Positions 52,845 through 62,196 of a stretch of DNA of 64,000 nucleotides are shown piece by piece. Numbering within the stretch: the stretch's first letter is position 1; every line of letters begins with the position of its first letter. The notes below the pieces were generated by a model, which worked only from the letters and a program-made list of their open reading frames with translations, did not search any database and was not told where the DNA came from. The translations under genes were made by a program, and so were the position numbers. This stretch comes from GCA-020345945 sp964596985 (GTDB taxonomy: Archaea; Thermoproteota; Bathyarchaeia; RBG-16-48-13; GCA-020345945), in the NCBI GenBank assembly GCA_964596985.1, contig CAZQWG010000005.1, forward strand, positions 68,197-132,196, read 5' to 3'.

Positions 52845-53306
52845 CTATTTGAATCTGACTTTGAGTGTGTTGCTTCTGTACTCATTGTCCTCGTCGTCTA
52901 TCAGGATGAGGGTGATCTCCCAGTCGCCGAAGATATTCAGCCAGGTAGGTATCTGCCCGGGGATAGTCCTAGTGATAAAGGCTTCCCTAGTCTCTCCTGG
53001 TTCAAGAGAGAGGTCGACGTCAAATTCTTCGGTAGTAAAGTCTCCCCCAAGCCAAGCGAGGTTACTGTGTTTAATACGTACTTTGCCGCTGTAGATGTCT
53101 ATCCACTCGTTACCTTTGTTCGATACCCGTATAGTAAAGTTGAATGAGTCCCCCGCAGAGTATACCTCTTTGTCAAGAGACATGCTTACTTCAAGGACTC
53201 TTGACGGGCTGGCTGATGACGCTGCGACTGTATGGCAAGCCAGAATCATCAGCAAACCGAATACGACAAGCCATCCCTTCTCTGGCTGCAGATAGATTCT
53301 GGACAT
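52845..53306 (-). CDS. Exported protein with Ig-like domain
   Basis: The 153-residue protein has a basic start (MSRIYLQPEKG) and a hydrophobic segment (WLVVFGLLMILACHTVAA), a signal peptide or anchor, followed by a beta-rich Ig-like domain (VLEVSMSLDKEVYSAGDSFN, VRIKHSNLAWLGG, ETREAFITRTIPG). This resembles CARDB or BsuPI-type domains of archaeal surface proteins. Function is unknown. It is followed on the same strand by the ferritin-like gene, with a separate transcript likely. Confidence 0.6.
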   Translation of the reverse strand: MSRIYLQPEKGWLVVFGLLMILACHTVAASSASPSRVLEVSMSLDKEVYSAGDSFNFTIRVSNKGNEWIDIYSGKVRIKHSNLAWLGGDFTTEEFDVDLSLEPGETREAFITRTIPGQIPTWLNIFGDWEITLILIDDEDNEYRSNTLKVRFK

Positions 53307-53340
53307 CTGCGTTTCCTAAACGAGTATTGCTTCAGGAAGA

Positions 53341-54585
53341 TCATTTATTCTTTTGGTGAGTCGAGAACCGTTTAGTTTCCTCTCTGAGCTTTCCATATGC
53401 CACGCCGCTTACTGCCCTTCCTGCCGCCGCGACTAAGAAACCGATGGATAGTGCTCTGGTCTGCTCAAACCCGAGAATAAGCAACTCGTTCACGAGATAC
53501 CCGCCTGCAAGCGACCCTAGGAATGTCGCCATACCGTTAACCGTGCTGGAGAAGGCGAGAGAAGTCCCTATTGAACCTGATTCGCTGTGCTCAAGTATAT
53601 AGGCTTGGGTTATGCTGTCCGCCATTATGAATAGTCCTATGAAGATACTTGAAACCATCAGGTGCCAGAACTCGGTGGCAAACGCGTAGCATAGGGGAAC
53701 GAGAGCTATCCCGATCTTCCCTAAGAGGATGATCGGTTTCTTACCGCGCTTATCGGCCAATCGGCCGAAGTAGGGGCGAGTCGCCGACGAGACAACGGTT
53801 TGTACAGTGGACAACAACGCGATAAGAAACATGTTGCTCTTGGTGATGAGCACCTTCGTGATAGGAAAAAGAGGCCAAGCAAAGGACACGAAGAACCCGT
53901 GAAAGAAGTTGATCAGATACAAGATCCTTAGATTTGAATTCTGCAGGATCCTCCCTAGATTGCCGAGGGAAGCCTTGGCTGGCCTACTGAGAGTGGTCTT
54001 CTCGCGCATTATTATGGACCAGAGAAGGAAAGAAGAACCGGCACGAAATAGGGCTGCTACAACAATGGGAAGAAAGTACATCACCTTCAGGCTATCCCCT
54101 GCCCGGGACATCAGGTATCCGGAAAGTAGCGTGGCTGGGATAGTCCCTGCCGTCCAAATCGAATGGTATTCGGTGACCGCCTGGCTCCGCTTCGATCTCG
54201 GTACAAGAGCGTCGTTCACAGCTAGGGCTGCAGGTATGGTCATTGACATGATGAGCCCTTGAACAAACGTGACGACGATTATCTGTTGAGGGCTTGAAAC
54301 GAACAACAAAGGTAACCAAAGGAGACCACCGACGACACTACCGAGAAAGAGGAAGAGAGCAGGTCTCCTGATTCGATCCATCGCCATCCCCCAGACCAGC
54401 TGCATAGTGCCGCCCGACAGATTCTGCAGCGACTGAAACCACCCCATCTCAGCAGGATTCGCACCTAATTGAACCGCATAGACGCCGACGTAAGGTGACA
54501 TCATGGCATCTCCGAAGGTGGTGAGACCGCAACGGACAAGGAACGCCTTACGATCGGGCTTACGCTGGTCTAGACTTCCACTCAT
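53341..54585 (-). CDS. MFS transporter
   Basis: The 414-residue protein has twelve predicted membrane segments and MFS-like loops (GRLADKRGKKPIILLGK, a motif A in the second half; AMDRIRRPALF in the first). The substrate is unknown; the MFS fold is shared by many drug and metabolite carriers. It is on the minus strand with a 35-base gap to the exported protein gene. Confidence 0.88.
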   Translation of the reverse strand: MSGSLDQRKPDRKAFLVRCGLTTFGDAMMSPYVGVYAVQLGANPAEMGWFQSLQNLSGGTMQLVWGMAMDRIRRPALFLFLGSVVGGLLWLPLLFVSSPQQIIVVTFVQGLIMSMTIPAALAVNDALVPRSKRSQAVTEYHSIWTAGTIPATLLSGYLMSRAGDSLKVMYFLPIVVAALFRAGSSFLLWSIIMREKTTLSRPAKASLGNLGRILQNSNLRILYLINFFHGFFVSFAWPLFPITKVLITKSNMFLIALLSTVQTVVSSATRPYFGRLADKRGKKPIILLGKIGIALVPLCYAFATEFWHLMVSSIFIGLFIMADSITQAYILEHSESGSIGTSLAFSSTVNGMATFLGSLAGGYLVNELLILGFEQTRALSIGFLVAAAGRAVSGVAYGKLREETKRFSTHQKNK

Positions 54586-54737
54586 CGTTCCCTACCCTTT
54601 CTCAAACTATAGCTACTTACTCCCTTCTCGTGGGTCAAATGACTTTCCTAAACAGATCGACCCGTTCAGATTCCACCCAAGTATCTGAAACGATTCTTTG
54701 AACAAAGTTTTGCCCTCTGCGGGTAGTAGAAATCGGA

Positions 54738-55724
54738 TCAGCCTATTGCTTGGCGGATCAGCCTCTTCATATTCTGCAGAGCTTGGGCTGCCTGAATTCC
54801 CGGTGGAATGTCTGACCGGTGGCATTCAACAGTCAAATAACCCTCGTAGCCGATTTCTTTCAAGGCTTTGAGGAATGCTGCATAATCGCACTCACCCGTA
54901 CCAGGGATTACTTCAACAGTCGGCCTCGTAACAGGCATCATCAAAGGAGGCAGACTGGAGACGGTTCTATAATCCATACAGTGAGTGTGTATGATTAGGT
55001 TCCCAAGTTCTCGGACTGCTTGGGGTAGACTAGGCTCTTCGATCAAGCCTCTCGTCCGATACATTTCTCGCCAAACCTGCGCTAAATGTAAATTTATCTT
55101 GAGGACGGGCGAACCGACGTCTCTGATGAATTCCTTCCAGAAGTCGACAGGAGAATACTCTTCGATAGCGAAGAACACCCCACGGTCTTTACAGTATTCT
55201 GCGCATTCTCCAACAGCCTGTATCATCAGCTGTCTCTCCTCATCAGTGTAGGGTACATGCACACCAAACTCTGGCCGGCCCCCTCTGAGGAAACCGTGGG
55301 GCATACCTTGCAGGAGTTCTGTGACTTGCTTCCCCGGAGAGGGGACGTGTGTGGTCACCACTTTGGTACCAAAATCGGCAGCCAAGTCGATGATGCCCTT
55401 TGTCCAATCCATACCTAACTTCCTACTGCTATTATCGGCAGACGTAAAGGAGACTCCAGGTAGAGGCCAGGAGTGCGCACTCAAAGCCTCTACTACGATT
55501 CCGAGGTCTTCAATAGATTTCCTCAAGACCTGCCTTTGGGTCTTGGAGATCTTCCAGAGGCGAGTGTCCAAGATGTGAGCACAGTCCACCTCAACTCCGT
55601 CGTATCCGATCCTAGCTAAGTCTCGAAGGGCGTAGTCGAGATTGTTCCCAACACCAGGATAAAGACCGGTGTATCCGTAGGGAATCCAAGTGTAGCAGTT
55701 TGTTTGGAAAGAGATTCTATACAA
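54738..55724 (-). CDS. Xylose-isomerase-like TIM barrel, sugar phosphate isomerase/epimerase
   Basis: The 328-residue protein has the AP-endonuclease-2/xylose isomerase TIM-barrel pattern: LARIGYDGVEVD, FAIEEYSPVDF, HTHCMDY, and EVIPGTGECDYAAFLKALKE with a metal-binding Glu near VECHRSD. The TTG at 55724, with AAGGTGA upstream, is preferred because the protein then reads YRISFQTNCYTWI; a longer frame to 55766 lacks a ribosome site. Substrate is unknown. Confidence 0.85.
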   Translation of the reverse strand: MYRISFQTNCYTWIPYGYTGLYPGVGNNLDYALRDLARIGYDGVEVDCAHILDTRLWKISKTQRQVLRKSIEDLGIVVEALSAHSWPLPGVSFTSADNSSRKLGMDWTKGIIDLAADFGTKVVTTHVPSPGKQVTELLQGMPHGFLRGGRPEFGVHVPYTDEERQLMIQAVGECAEYCKDRGVFFAIEEYSPVDFWKEFIRDVGSPVLKINLHLAQVWREMYRTRGLIEEPSLPQAVRELGNLIIHTHCMDYRTVSSLPPLMMPVTRPTVEVIPGTGECDYAAFLKALKEIGYEGYLTVECHRSDIPPGIQAAQALQNMKRLIRQAIG

Positions 55725-55945
55725 TCTATTCACCTTTCTGCAAGTCTGGTTTTCAACGTGTTCCAAGAACGGTATTTCTGAATGCCGTCAGGAGACTTTG
55801 AGGTCTGTCTTGATAAGAATTTGTTGCACACGAAGCTAGTTAAGATAATAACCTTATTCTCTTACAGGAGATCGGCTGACGATGATGGCTGAGAACCAAA
55901 AGAAGATGAACTAGTGCAGGTCAATGAATATTGGAGGGGATCTAA

Positions 55946-56287
55946 ATGTCGAAGAAATCGAGAAAGGCTAGCGCACTCAGTTTCCGGGTGGAGGAGTCGG
56001 AAAGCTTTCGAATGGTCTACATCGAGAACGTGTTCGGGGGTCTTGACCCTGGAGGGGGACGTATGATCTTCTATGTGGATAGGCGTAAGCCGAAGACCGT
56101 GGATCAGCCAATCGGGGCCTTGGAGATAGAAGAGATAGTACACGAGCTGCAAGTAGAGCTACGCATGTCCCCCGCTAGTTTCAAGTCGATTGCCGAGTGG
56201 ATGACACGGCATGTTCAGGCAGCAGAGAAGCAGTTCGGTCCGATACTCTTACCTCGGAGAAAGAGTAGCCCTAGATTCGATGTCTAG
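55946..56287 (+). CDS. DUF3467-like small protein
   Basis: This 113-residue soluble protein reads MVYIENVFGGLD, MIFYVDRRK, then VELRMSPASFKSIAEWM and EKQFGPILLP, close to the DUF3467 pattern (a conserved MSP followed by a helix and YExxFG-like end). The function of DUF3467 proteins is unknown. The start follows GGAGGGG by 5 bases. It stands alone between divergent neighbours. Confidence 0.7.
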   Translation: MSKKSRKASALSFRVEESESFRMVYIENVFGGLDPGGGRMIFYVDRRKPKTVDQPIGALEIEEIVHELQVELRMSPASFKSIAEWMTRHVQAAEKQFGPILLPRRKSSPRFDV

Positions 56288-56334
56288 CGAGAAGATTCTT
56301 CGTTGTTGGAGAGAATGCCCGATATCGAAGAAGA

Positions 56335-56342
56335 GTTTATAG
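56335..56342 (+). promoter_or_regulatory. TATA box for the GOLD-like protein, leaderless mRNA
   Basis: GTTTATAG is 28 bases before the ATG at 56370, which suggests that transcription starts at or next to the start codon. No ribosome site is seen upstream of that ATG. Confidence 0.55.
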
Positions 56343-56369
56343 TCTGCTCCACTATTCTCAGATCTGAAG

Positions 56370-57020
56370 ATGTACCGTAGGAACATCTCGTATGCTACCG
56401 TTGTACTCGTCTTGGGGCTGTTTTTCCTTACTATAACGGGTGGGATCGGGTATACCCTCACAACCCCTGTTGCCACAGAAACGACGGAGACTAATGAGAA
56501 GACGGAGACGATCTATGACGACGTTTTCATCATCGAGGAAGGTGACTACAAGAGGATACATTTCACCTTGGACAAAGGGGTCGACTGTGAGGTCTCATGG
56601 ACCTGGGATTCAAGTGACGATATGCTGATCAACTTCTATCTGATGGAGAAGGATGAGTATGAGGCTTGGAGTGACGACGAAGAGTTCGAGTACGTCTCCA
56701 AGAAGAAACAGGCAGATGACGATGAAGGTACGGCGACACTTGGAGACGGAAAATACACTTTTGTCTTCAACAACGCGATCGAGGGAGATGAAGTTGAAAT
56801 CGAGTTCGAAGCCACACTGCAATGGGAAGAAACTTCAAACATAGAAGGTACCAGAACGAGGTATGAGCTTGCCTTCCCTATGGCAGTCTCCTCTCTAGTA
56901 ACCATCGTGTCTTTGACTACGTTCTCAGCCATCAGATACCCGGCTCAATTGGAGGCCGTATTCGATAGGTTGACCGAGCCGGCAAGACGCGTAACCATGA
57001 CCCTCAAGGAAGACTATTAA
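56370..57020 (+). CDS. Membrane protein with GOLD/emp24-like domain
   Basis: The 216-residue protein has an N-terminal membrane segment (about residues 8-30), a beta-rich extracytoplasmic region (DDVFIIEEGDYKRIHFTLDKG, INFYLMEKDEYEAW, GDGKYTFVFNNAIEGD), and a second membrane segment near 170-190 before a basic cytosolic tail. The pattern of a gap-rich beta sandwich ending in Y-x-F-x-F-x-N is like GOLD domains of emp24/p24 proteins. Acidic residues are plentiful in the middle (DDDEG). Function is unknown. Confidence 0.6.
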   Translation: MYRRNISYATVVLVLGLFFLTITGGIGYTLTTPVATETTETNEKTETIYDDVFIIEEGDYKRIHFTLDKGVDCEVSWTWDSSDDMLINFYLMEKDEYEAWSDDEEFEYVSKKKQADDDEGTATLGDGKYTFVFNNAIEGDEVEIEFEATLQWEETSNIEGTRTRYELAFPMAVSSLVTIVSLTTFSAIRYPAQLEAVFDRLTEPARRVTMTLKEDY

Positions 57021-57154
57021 CGCAGGCTAAGCATTCTGCGTTCTGTCATAATTGGTTGGGAATATCTCCTTACAATTAGAGATACACCCTTCTGTGAGCG
57101 GATGGGTTCTACAGCAACCCGTATTTCTTGCCTGTTGACCCTCAGTCCTCTCTT

Positions 57155-58243
57155 CTATCGCTGAATTATGCCCCCGCTGACAAGTAGCTCGGAGACGAGC
57201 ACGGACCCTTTCGCGGCTCCCATCTTCGTATTGTGAGATAACAGTACATACTTGACGCCATTTTCCAATGCATTGTCTTCTCTGATTCGACCTATTGTCA
57301 GAGCCATCCCGCCGTGGTTATCCCTGTCGAGTCTTGGTTGAGGTCTATATGGGTCATCTATTACTACGATCATTTTTCCTGGGGCTGAAGGTAATCCCAT
57401 TCGTACAAGAGGGGTACCGAAGTTATCGAACGCCTTCTTCACTTCCTCGGTTGTACAGGGTTTCTTCGTCGAGACAGAGACCGCCTCTGTGTGACCGTCG
57501 AGAACTGGGACCCGTGTACAGGTCGTACTAATCTTAAAGTCACATGGAATGATGCGGCCATTCCCGACTGTTCCGAGGATCTTCAACGTCTCCTTCTCAA
57601 CCTTCTCTTCTTCGCCAGGGATGTAAGGGATGATGTTGTCAAGTATGTCCAGTGCCAGTACTCCGCCGGCGCGTCCTGCACCCGAAACAGCCTGTAACGA
57701 AGTCATTATCACTTGATTTACACCGAAGTTATCTAAGATTGGCTTGAGTGAGGTAGCCAATCCAACGGTTGTACAGTTGGGTTGGGGTGCTATGAACCCC
57801 TTCCAACCTCTCTTCTTCTGTTGAATGCCTATGAGAGTACTGTGCTCAAAATTCACGCCGGGAAGCATGACTGGAATATCTTCTTCGTATCTGTAGGCGC
57901 TAGCAGTACTGAGCACTGGAACTTCTACCGCGAATTTCGGTTCCAGTTCTCTGGCAATTGACGATTCTACCGCAGAGTAGATTAGGTCAACCTCCTTAGG
58001 ATTCAGCTTCGCTGCATCCTCAACTTCAAGGTCCATCACCTTGTCAGAAGGTGTCTTCTTACAATACCATCGCAGACTCGATGTCTCGGGATCTCTTAGG
58101 GCTTCCCTGTACAGCTTCCCTGCAGATCTTCTGGAAGCTGCGAGTTTAGTAATCTCAAACCATGGATGGTCTTGTAGAGCGACAACGAATTGCTCCCCAA
58201 CTACTCCTGTTGCTCCCACAATCGCTACTCTCAGCTTATCCAA
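57155..58243 (-). CDS. asd: Aspartate-semialdehyde dehydrogenase
   Basis: It reduces aspartyl phosphate to the semialdehyde, the common precursor of threonine and homocysteine here. The 362-residue archaeal/fungal-type enzyme starts with LRVAIVGATGVVGEQFV, and has the active Cys in PQPNCTTVGLATSL and the catalytic His in GHTEAVSV. The start is TTG 58243. It is far from thrC-hom-lysC but completes that pathway. It is followed on the same strand, across 300 bases, by the leuD-like gene's region. Confidence 0.95.
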   Translation of the reverse strand: MDKLRVAIVGATGVVGEQFVVALQDHPWFEITKLAASRRSAGKLYREALRDPETSSLRWYCKKTPSDKVMDLEVEDAAKLNPKEVDLIYSAVESSIARELEPKFAVEVPVLSTASAYRYEEDIPVMLPGVNFEHSTLIGIQQKKRGWKGFIAPQPNCTTVGLATSLKPILDNFGVNQVIMTSLQAVSGAGRAGGVLALDILDNIIPYIPGEEEKVEKETLKILGTVGNGRIIPCDFKISTTCTRVPVLDGHTEAVSVSTKKPCTTEEVKKAFDNFGTPLVRMGLPSAPGKMIVVIDDPYRPQPRLDRDNHGGMALTIGRIREDNALENGVKYVLLSHNTKMGAAKGSVLVSELLVSGGIIQR

Positions 58244-58553
58244 CCTTCACACCAACTTCAAGTTATTCCAGGTAGTTTTTGTTTCTCACTATTCCTCCAG
58301 TATTCTTCACCGCGCAGACTTCAACCCCCGACTGATCCACGCGGATTCAGCAGAAATAGGTGTAATAAAAGCCATAGCTAAACGCGGCAGTCAGAACCGG
58401 ATAGTGCACTGTCTTTGATCTTGCCATGGCGTTCTCCACATTATTGCATTCGGAGTTGTCATTAGTGGCAGATCGTACGCTTAAAAGGCTTCCCATGCCG
58501 TTCACCTTCCTTCATGAATCAATACGGCGAGAAGAAAGTTCCATACTAAAATG
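58244..58553. other. Intergenic region between leuD-like gene and asd
   Basis: About 310 bases with no gene recognised on either strand. On the minus strand it holds the asd promoter; an ATTTTAGTATGG element near 58548 belongs to the end of the leuD gene. No tRNA or repeat is visible. Confidence 0.35.
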
Positions 58554-59066
58554 TTACTTCGTTTCTCTTATCTTTGCATTCAGTGCGGCAACAGCGCCAC
58601 CAGCCCTGATTATGTCTATTAGAAACTCGGGTAGCTTCGTGCCTTTCATCGTCTTTCCGGTGTCCAAGTTCACTATCTCTCCTTCTTCCAAGATTATACG
58701 AAGCCTCTGTCCATTCTGCACGGTATCTGCTATTCCTGGGCATTCAATAACGGGCAGCCCTAGGTTGACCGAGTTGCGAAAGAATATTCTGGCGAAGGAT
58801 TCTGCCACGACAGCTCCGATACCGAGGGTTCTCAACACGAGGGGAGCCTGCTCCCTGCTACTTCCACAGCCGAAGTTATTTCCCCCTACTACTATGTCAT
58901 TTTTCCCTACTTTCTTGTGGAAATCTGGGTCTAGATCTTGGAATGTATATTTTGCTAGTTCTTGTGGGTCTGTGATGGTCAGGTATCTTCCCGGTATGAC
59001 TATGTCCGTATTCACGTCGTCACCGAACTTCCAGACTTTTCCCTCAACAATCAACTTGTCTCCCAT
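58554..59066 (-). CDS. leuD: 3-Isopropylmalate/homoaconitate dehydratase small subunit
   Basis: It forms the swivelling part of the aconitase-family hydro-lyase for leucine and/or the LysW-lysine pathway. The 170-residue protein has FGDDVNTDIVIPGRYL, GGNNFGCGSSREQAP and the conserved FARIFFRN. The specificity loop after YL reads TITD: neither YLRT nor YLVY, which separate homoaconitase from isopropylmalate isomerase in methanogens. The substrate is therefore open. It starts at ATG 59066, 11 bases after the large subunit. Confidence 0.9.
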   Translation of the reverse strand: MGDKLIVEGKVWKFGDDVNTDIVIPGRYLTITDPQELAKYTFQDLDPDFHKKVGKNDIVVGGNNFGCGSSREQAPLVLRTLGIGAVVAESFARIFFRNSVNLGLPVIECPGIADTVQNGQRLRIILEEGEIVNLDTGKTMKGTKLPEFLIDIIRAGGAVAALNAKIRETK

Positions 59067-59077
59067 ATTCCCGTCTC

Positions 59078-60331
59078 CTATGCTTTTCTCGGGTCGGATA
59101 GTTGTCCGGCTAGAGCACTAGCTGCAATTGTGCTAGGCGAAGCGAGGTATACCTTCGACTCCCCGCTGCCCATCCGACCTAAGAAGTTCCTGTTTGAGGA
59201 GGACACGCATACCTCTCCCGAACCCAGCAGGCCTAAATGTCCTCCGATGCAAGGACCGCATGTAGGGTAATAGACTTGTGCACCTGAATTGATGAATATT
59301 TCAAGTAATCCCTCTTTCAAGGCGTTTAGGTAGATCTCTCTTGAGGCAGGGATTACAATCATTCTCACATCCAACGGTATCTTCTTCCCCTCCAGAATAT
59401 TCGCCGCTACTCTGAGGTCTTCTGTTCTACCATTTGTACACGATCCGAGAAAAGCTTGATCTATTCTGGTTCCTTCCACCTCTGAGATTGGGACCGCGTT
59501 TGCTGGGCTATACGGTTTGGCAACTTGGGGTTCCAGCTTGCGGGCATCGTAGTTTAATTCGTCCACGTAGTCTGCATCGTTGTCCGAGTATATTGAAGAA
59601 TAGTCCCTCTTCACTCGTCCCCTGAGGAAGTCGAAAGTAGCTTGATCCGGCTCAATAATTCCGTTCTTGGCTCCCCCTTCGATTGACATGTTGCACATAG
59701 TCATTCTTCCGTCCACGCTGATGGATTTAATTGCGTCTCCACAGAATTCCATGGTCTTATACGTGGCGCCGTCAGCACTGATATCGCCGAGTATCCTTAA
59801 GATCAGATCCTTCGCCATTACGTGCTGCGGCAGCTTTCCAGTGATCTCTATCCTCAACGATTCGGGAACCTTCAACCAGAGCTCTCCTGTTGCAAAGACC
59901 ATTGCCATGTCGGTTGTTCCGATCCCGGTGCTAAACGCGCCAAAGGCACCATAGGTGGTGGTGTGGCTGTCCGTACCCACGATAACCTCTCCCGGCACAA
60001 CATGACCTTTTTCAGGTAGGATTTGGTGGCAGATTCCGTCTCGCATATCGTACCAGTTCTTGATGCCGTACCGATTGACGAGATCCCTGCAGATCTTATG
60101 GATTTCAGCGGCTTCGACCGAGGGGGCAGGTGCCCAATGGTCAAGCAGGGCCACAATTCGATCTGGGTGCAAGGGTTTTTCCATATCGATGTTACGGAAG
60201 ACGGTTTCGACCTGTTGCAGAAACTCGTGGACCATATACACGTCGATTCTCGTTTCCACTATCTCCCCTGGAGAGACCTCCTTGCGTTCAGAGTGATTCG
60301 CAAGTATCTTCTCTGTAATTGTCATTGGCAT
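59078..60331 (-). CDS. leuC: 3-Isopropylmalate/homoaconitate dehydratase large subunit
   Basis: The large subunit holds the 4Fe-4S cluster. The 417-residue protein shows VGTDSHTTTYGAFGAF, the cluster cysteines in LGSCTNGR and PTCGPCIGG, and SSNRNFLGRMG. It is translationally coupled with the small subunit. With aminoadipate-type lysine synthesis present in the window, it could act as homoaconitase, isopropylmalate isomerase or both. Confidence 0.92.
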   Translation of the reverse strand: MPMTITEKILANHSERKEVSPGEIVETRIDVYMVHEFLQQVETVFRNIDMEKPLHPDRIVALLDHWAPAPSVEAAEIHKICRDLVNRYGIKNWYDMRDGICHQILPEKGHVVPGEVIVGTDSHTTTYGAFGAFSTGIGTTDMAMVFATGELWLKVPESLRIEITGKLPQHVMAKDLILRILGDISADGATYKTMEFCGDAIKSISVDGRMTMCNMSIEGGAKNGIIEPDQATFDFLRGRVKRDYSSIYSDNDADYVDELNYDARKLEPQVAKPYSPANAVPISEVEGTRIDQAFLGSCTNGRTEDLRVAANILEGKKIPLDVRMIVIPASREIYLNALKEGLLEIFINSGAQVYYPTCGPCIGGHLGLLGSGEVCVSSSNRNFLGRMGSGESKVYLASPSTIAASALAGQLSDPRKA

Positions 60332-60448
60332 TTGAACAAACCAACCAGAGATACGAAACCCCCTCTACTTAAGAAGGTGTCGCCTCACATGTTCACCATC
60401 AATGAAAAGAGAAATATCATCTCTCTTAGAGAAGATAATGAAAGAGAG

Positions 60449-60994
60449 ATGCAGAAGATGAACGTTAAGGAAGCGATCCGATCCAGAAGGAGTATTAGAA
60501 GATACAAGAATGAGCCGATTCCTTCAGATAAACTAGAAACTATCCTTGAGATGGCTAGGTTGGCGCCTTCCGCTAGCAACCGACAGCCTTGGGAATTTAT
60601 CGTTGTTCAGGACGAGGATAAGAGAAGGAAGATCGCTGGGAACTGCAAGTACGGCAGCTTTCTCTCGGAGTGCTCTGTCATTATCGTGGGATGCGGCGAT
60701 ACCCAAATCACGTCTAAATGGTTTGCATTGGACACGTTCATATCGATGGAACACATTGCTCTAACAGCCGTCGAAGAAGGATTAGGTACCTGTTGGATTG
60801 GAGCCTTCGATGATGCTGAAACCAGAAAGCTACTGAAGATACCTGAGAACCTCAAGATTGTGGCTCTCATGGCTCTCGGGATTCCGAATGAAAAGCCTGA
60901 ACCAAGGAGCAGAAAAGCGCTCTCTGAGTTCGTCAGTTACGGAAAATGGGGGAACAGGCAACCAGAGAAGCAATCTCAAAGCTCTAAATCATAG
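60449..60994 (+). CDS. Nitroreductase-family FMN protein
   Basis: The protein is 181 residues from ATG 60449, with the nitroreductase fold: VKEAIRSRRSIRRYKNEPIP, MARLAPSASNRQPWEFIVV, and GLGTCWIGAFDD. Such enzymes reduce quinones, nitro compounds or flavin and act as small oxidoreductases. A frame extension to 60023 overlaps leuC and is rejected. ATG 60458 is an alternative start. It lies divergently from leuC. Confidence 0.9.
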   Translation: MQKMNVKEAIRSRRSIRRYKNEPIPSDKLETILEMARLAPSASNRQPWEFIVVQDEDKRRKIAGNCKYGSFLSECSVIIVGCGDTQITSKWFALDTFISMEHIALTAVEEGLGTCWIGAFDDAETRKLLKIPENLKIVALMALGIPNEKPEPRSRKALSEFVSYGKWGNRQPEKQSQSSKS

Positions 60995-61132
60995 AATGCT
61001 TCTACCCCGCAATAACCCGTATTCTGGTCTACTACCCGTCCTGTGCGCTGAAAATCAGTTAGGATCGTCCCTAAATACGTGTTCAGACATCTTATCGACG
61101 TTGAGATCTCTCAACCTTCGCCGATCGGTTGC

Positions 61133-62089
61133 ATGATTATCTTGAAAGATCTCAAGTTCGGTGTATTTGTCGCGAGTAGAACACCTTGGGTTCCGTTAAG
61201 CCTCGAAATCCAGGAGGAGGCGAAAGAAATTGAACGCCTCGGATTTCACTCCATCTGGTTCCCTGATCGCCTTGCCTTGAGAAGCTCGAGGTTCGAGGTT
61301 TGGACCCTATTATCAGCATTAGCATCTATAACAAGTAGGATCAGGTTTGGACCTTTGATCTCCCCTGACTCTTTTAGACATCCATTACTGCTCGCAGGAA
61401 TGGCTGCCACATTGGATGTCACCTCCAAGGGGCGACTCGAGTTCGGCATTAACCCGCGGTGGGATGAACCCAAGTATGAGCGGGGTGGAAACGTTTCCTA
61501 TGAACCCCTAGATCTAGTTCATCAACTGCAAGAAGCTATTGAGATCATTCGCCTATTGTGGACAGAAGAGACCGTAACACGTGAAAGCCAATTCTTCTCG
61601 ATAAAAGAGGTGTCTTGCTGGCCGAAACCCATCCAGAAACCATATCCCCCGATAACTGTCGGAGACGTCAGTGACAAATTTACTATCGGTCTTGTCGCAC
61701 AGTTCGCAGACAGATTCAATCTCACTGGGTCTATCGACACTTGCCGCCAGAAACTGGATGCATTATCAAGATATTGCTCCCGAGTTAGACGGGACTATGA
61801 AGCCATCGAAAAATCTCTGTTTTCCTATATTCAAATCGCTAAAGATGAGGCTGATCTTAGAACAAGAATGAAGGATATCTACAGAAATTGTCAGATTTCC
61901 ATACCATTCAAAAGATGGTATGAAAACAGCCGTCAAGAATTTGCTATCGCCGGGACCTCCGATGAATGTGTAAGAAAGATCGAGGAGTTCAAAGATATAG
62001 GAATCAGTTTCTTCATATTACGTTTCAATCAAATCCCTAACATCAAGAACATCCGGGAGATCAAAGATCAGATCGTGGATTGTATCTAA
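61133..62089 (+). CDS. LLM-class F420/flavin-dependent oxidoreductase
   Basis: The 318-residue luciferase-like barrel reads LKFGVFVASRTP, AKEIERLGFHSIWFPDRL, TSRIRFGPLISPDSFRHP and KGRLEFGINPRWDEP, the typical pattern of the MER/F420 group. The C-terminus has AGTSDECVRKIEEFKDIG, the family's regulatory segment. The ATG at 61133 is the proper start. The cofactor (F420 or FMN) and substrate cannot be told. It is about 140 bases from the nitroreductase. Confidence 0.88.
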   Translation: MIILKDLKFGVFVASRTPWVPLSLEIQEEAKEIERLGFHSIWFPDRLALRSSRFEVWTLLSALASITSRIRFGPLISPDSFRHPLLLAGMAATLDVTSKGRLEFGINPRWDEPKYERGGNVSYEPLDLVHQLQEAIEIIRLLWTEETVTRESQFFSIKEVSCWPKPIQKPYPPITVGDVSDKFTIGLVAQFADRFNLTGSIDTCRQKLDALSRYCSRVRRDYEAIEKSLFSYIQIAKDEADLRTRMKDIYRNCQISIPFKRWYENSRQEFAIAGTSDECVRKIEEFKDIGISFFILRFNQIPNIKNIREIKDQIVDCI

Positions 62090-62196
62090 CAGGAATTCGT
62101 GGCGAACTATCAAAGTTCAGAAGACTTCGATTGAACCTCATCACTTAGAGAAAAAATAGGAAAGGGAACGCAGTCGCGTAATACTTCGAAGTCAAG

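Noticed and set aside
58290..58340. A possible tRNA on the minus strand near 58320
   Set aside because: The T-arm-like GGGGGTTGAAGTC lacks the TTCRA pattern and no acceptor pairing was found.
60023..60448. N-terminal extension of the nitroreductase frame
   Set aside because: It lies within leuC on the opposite strand and the family start is at about 60449.
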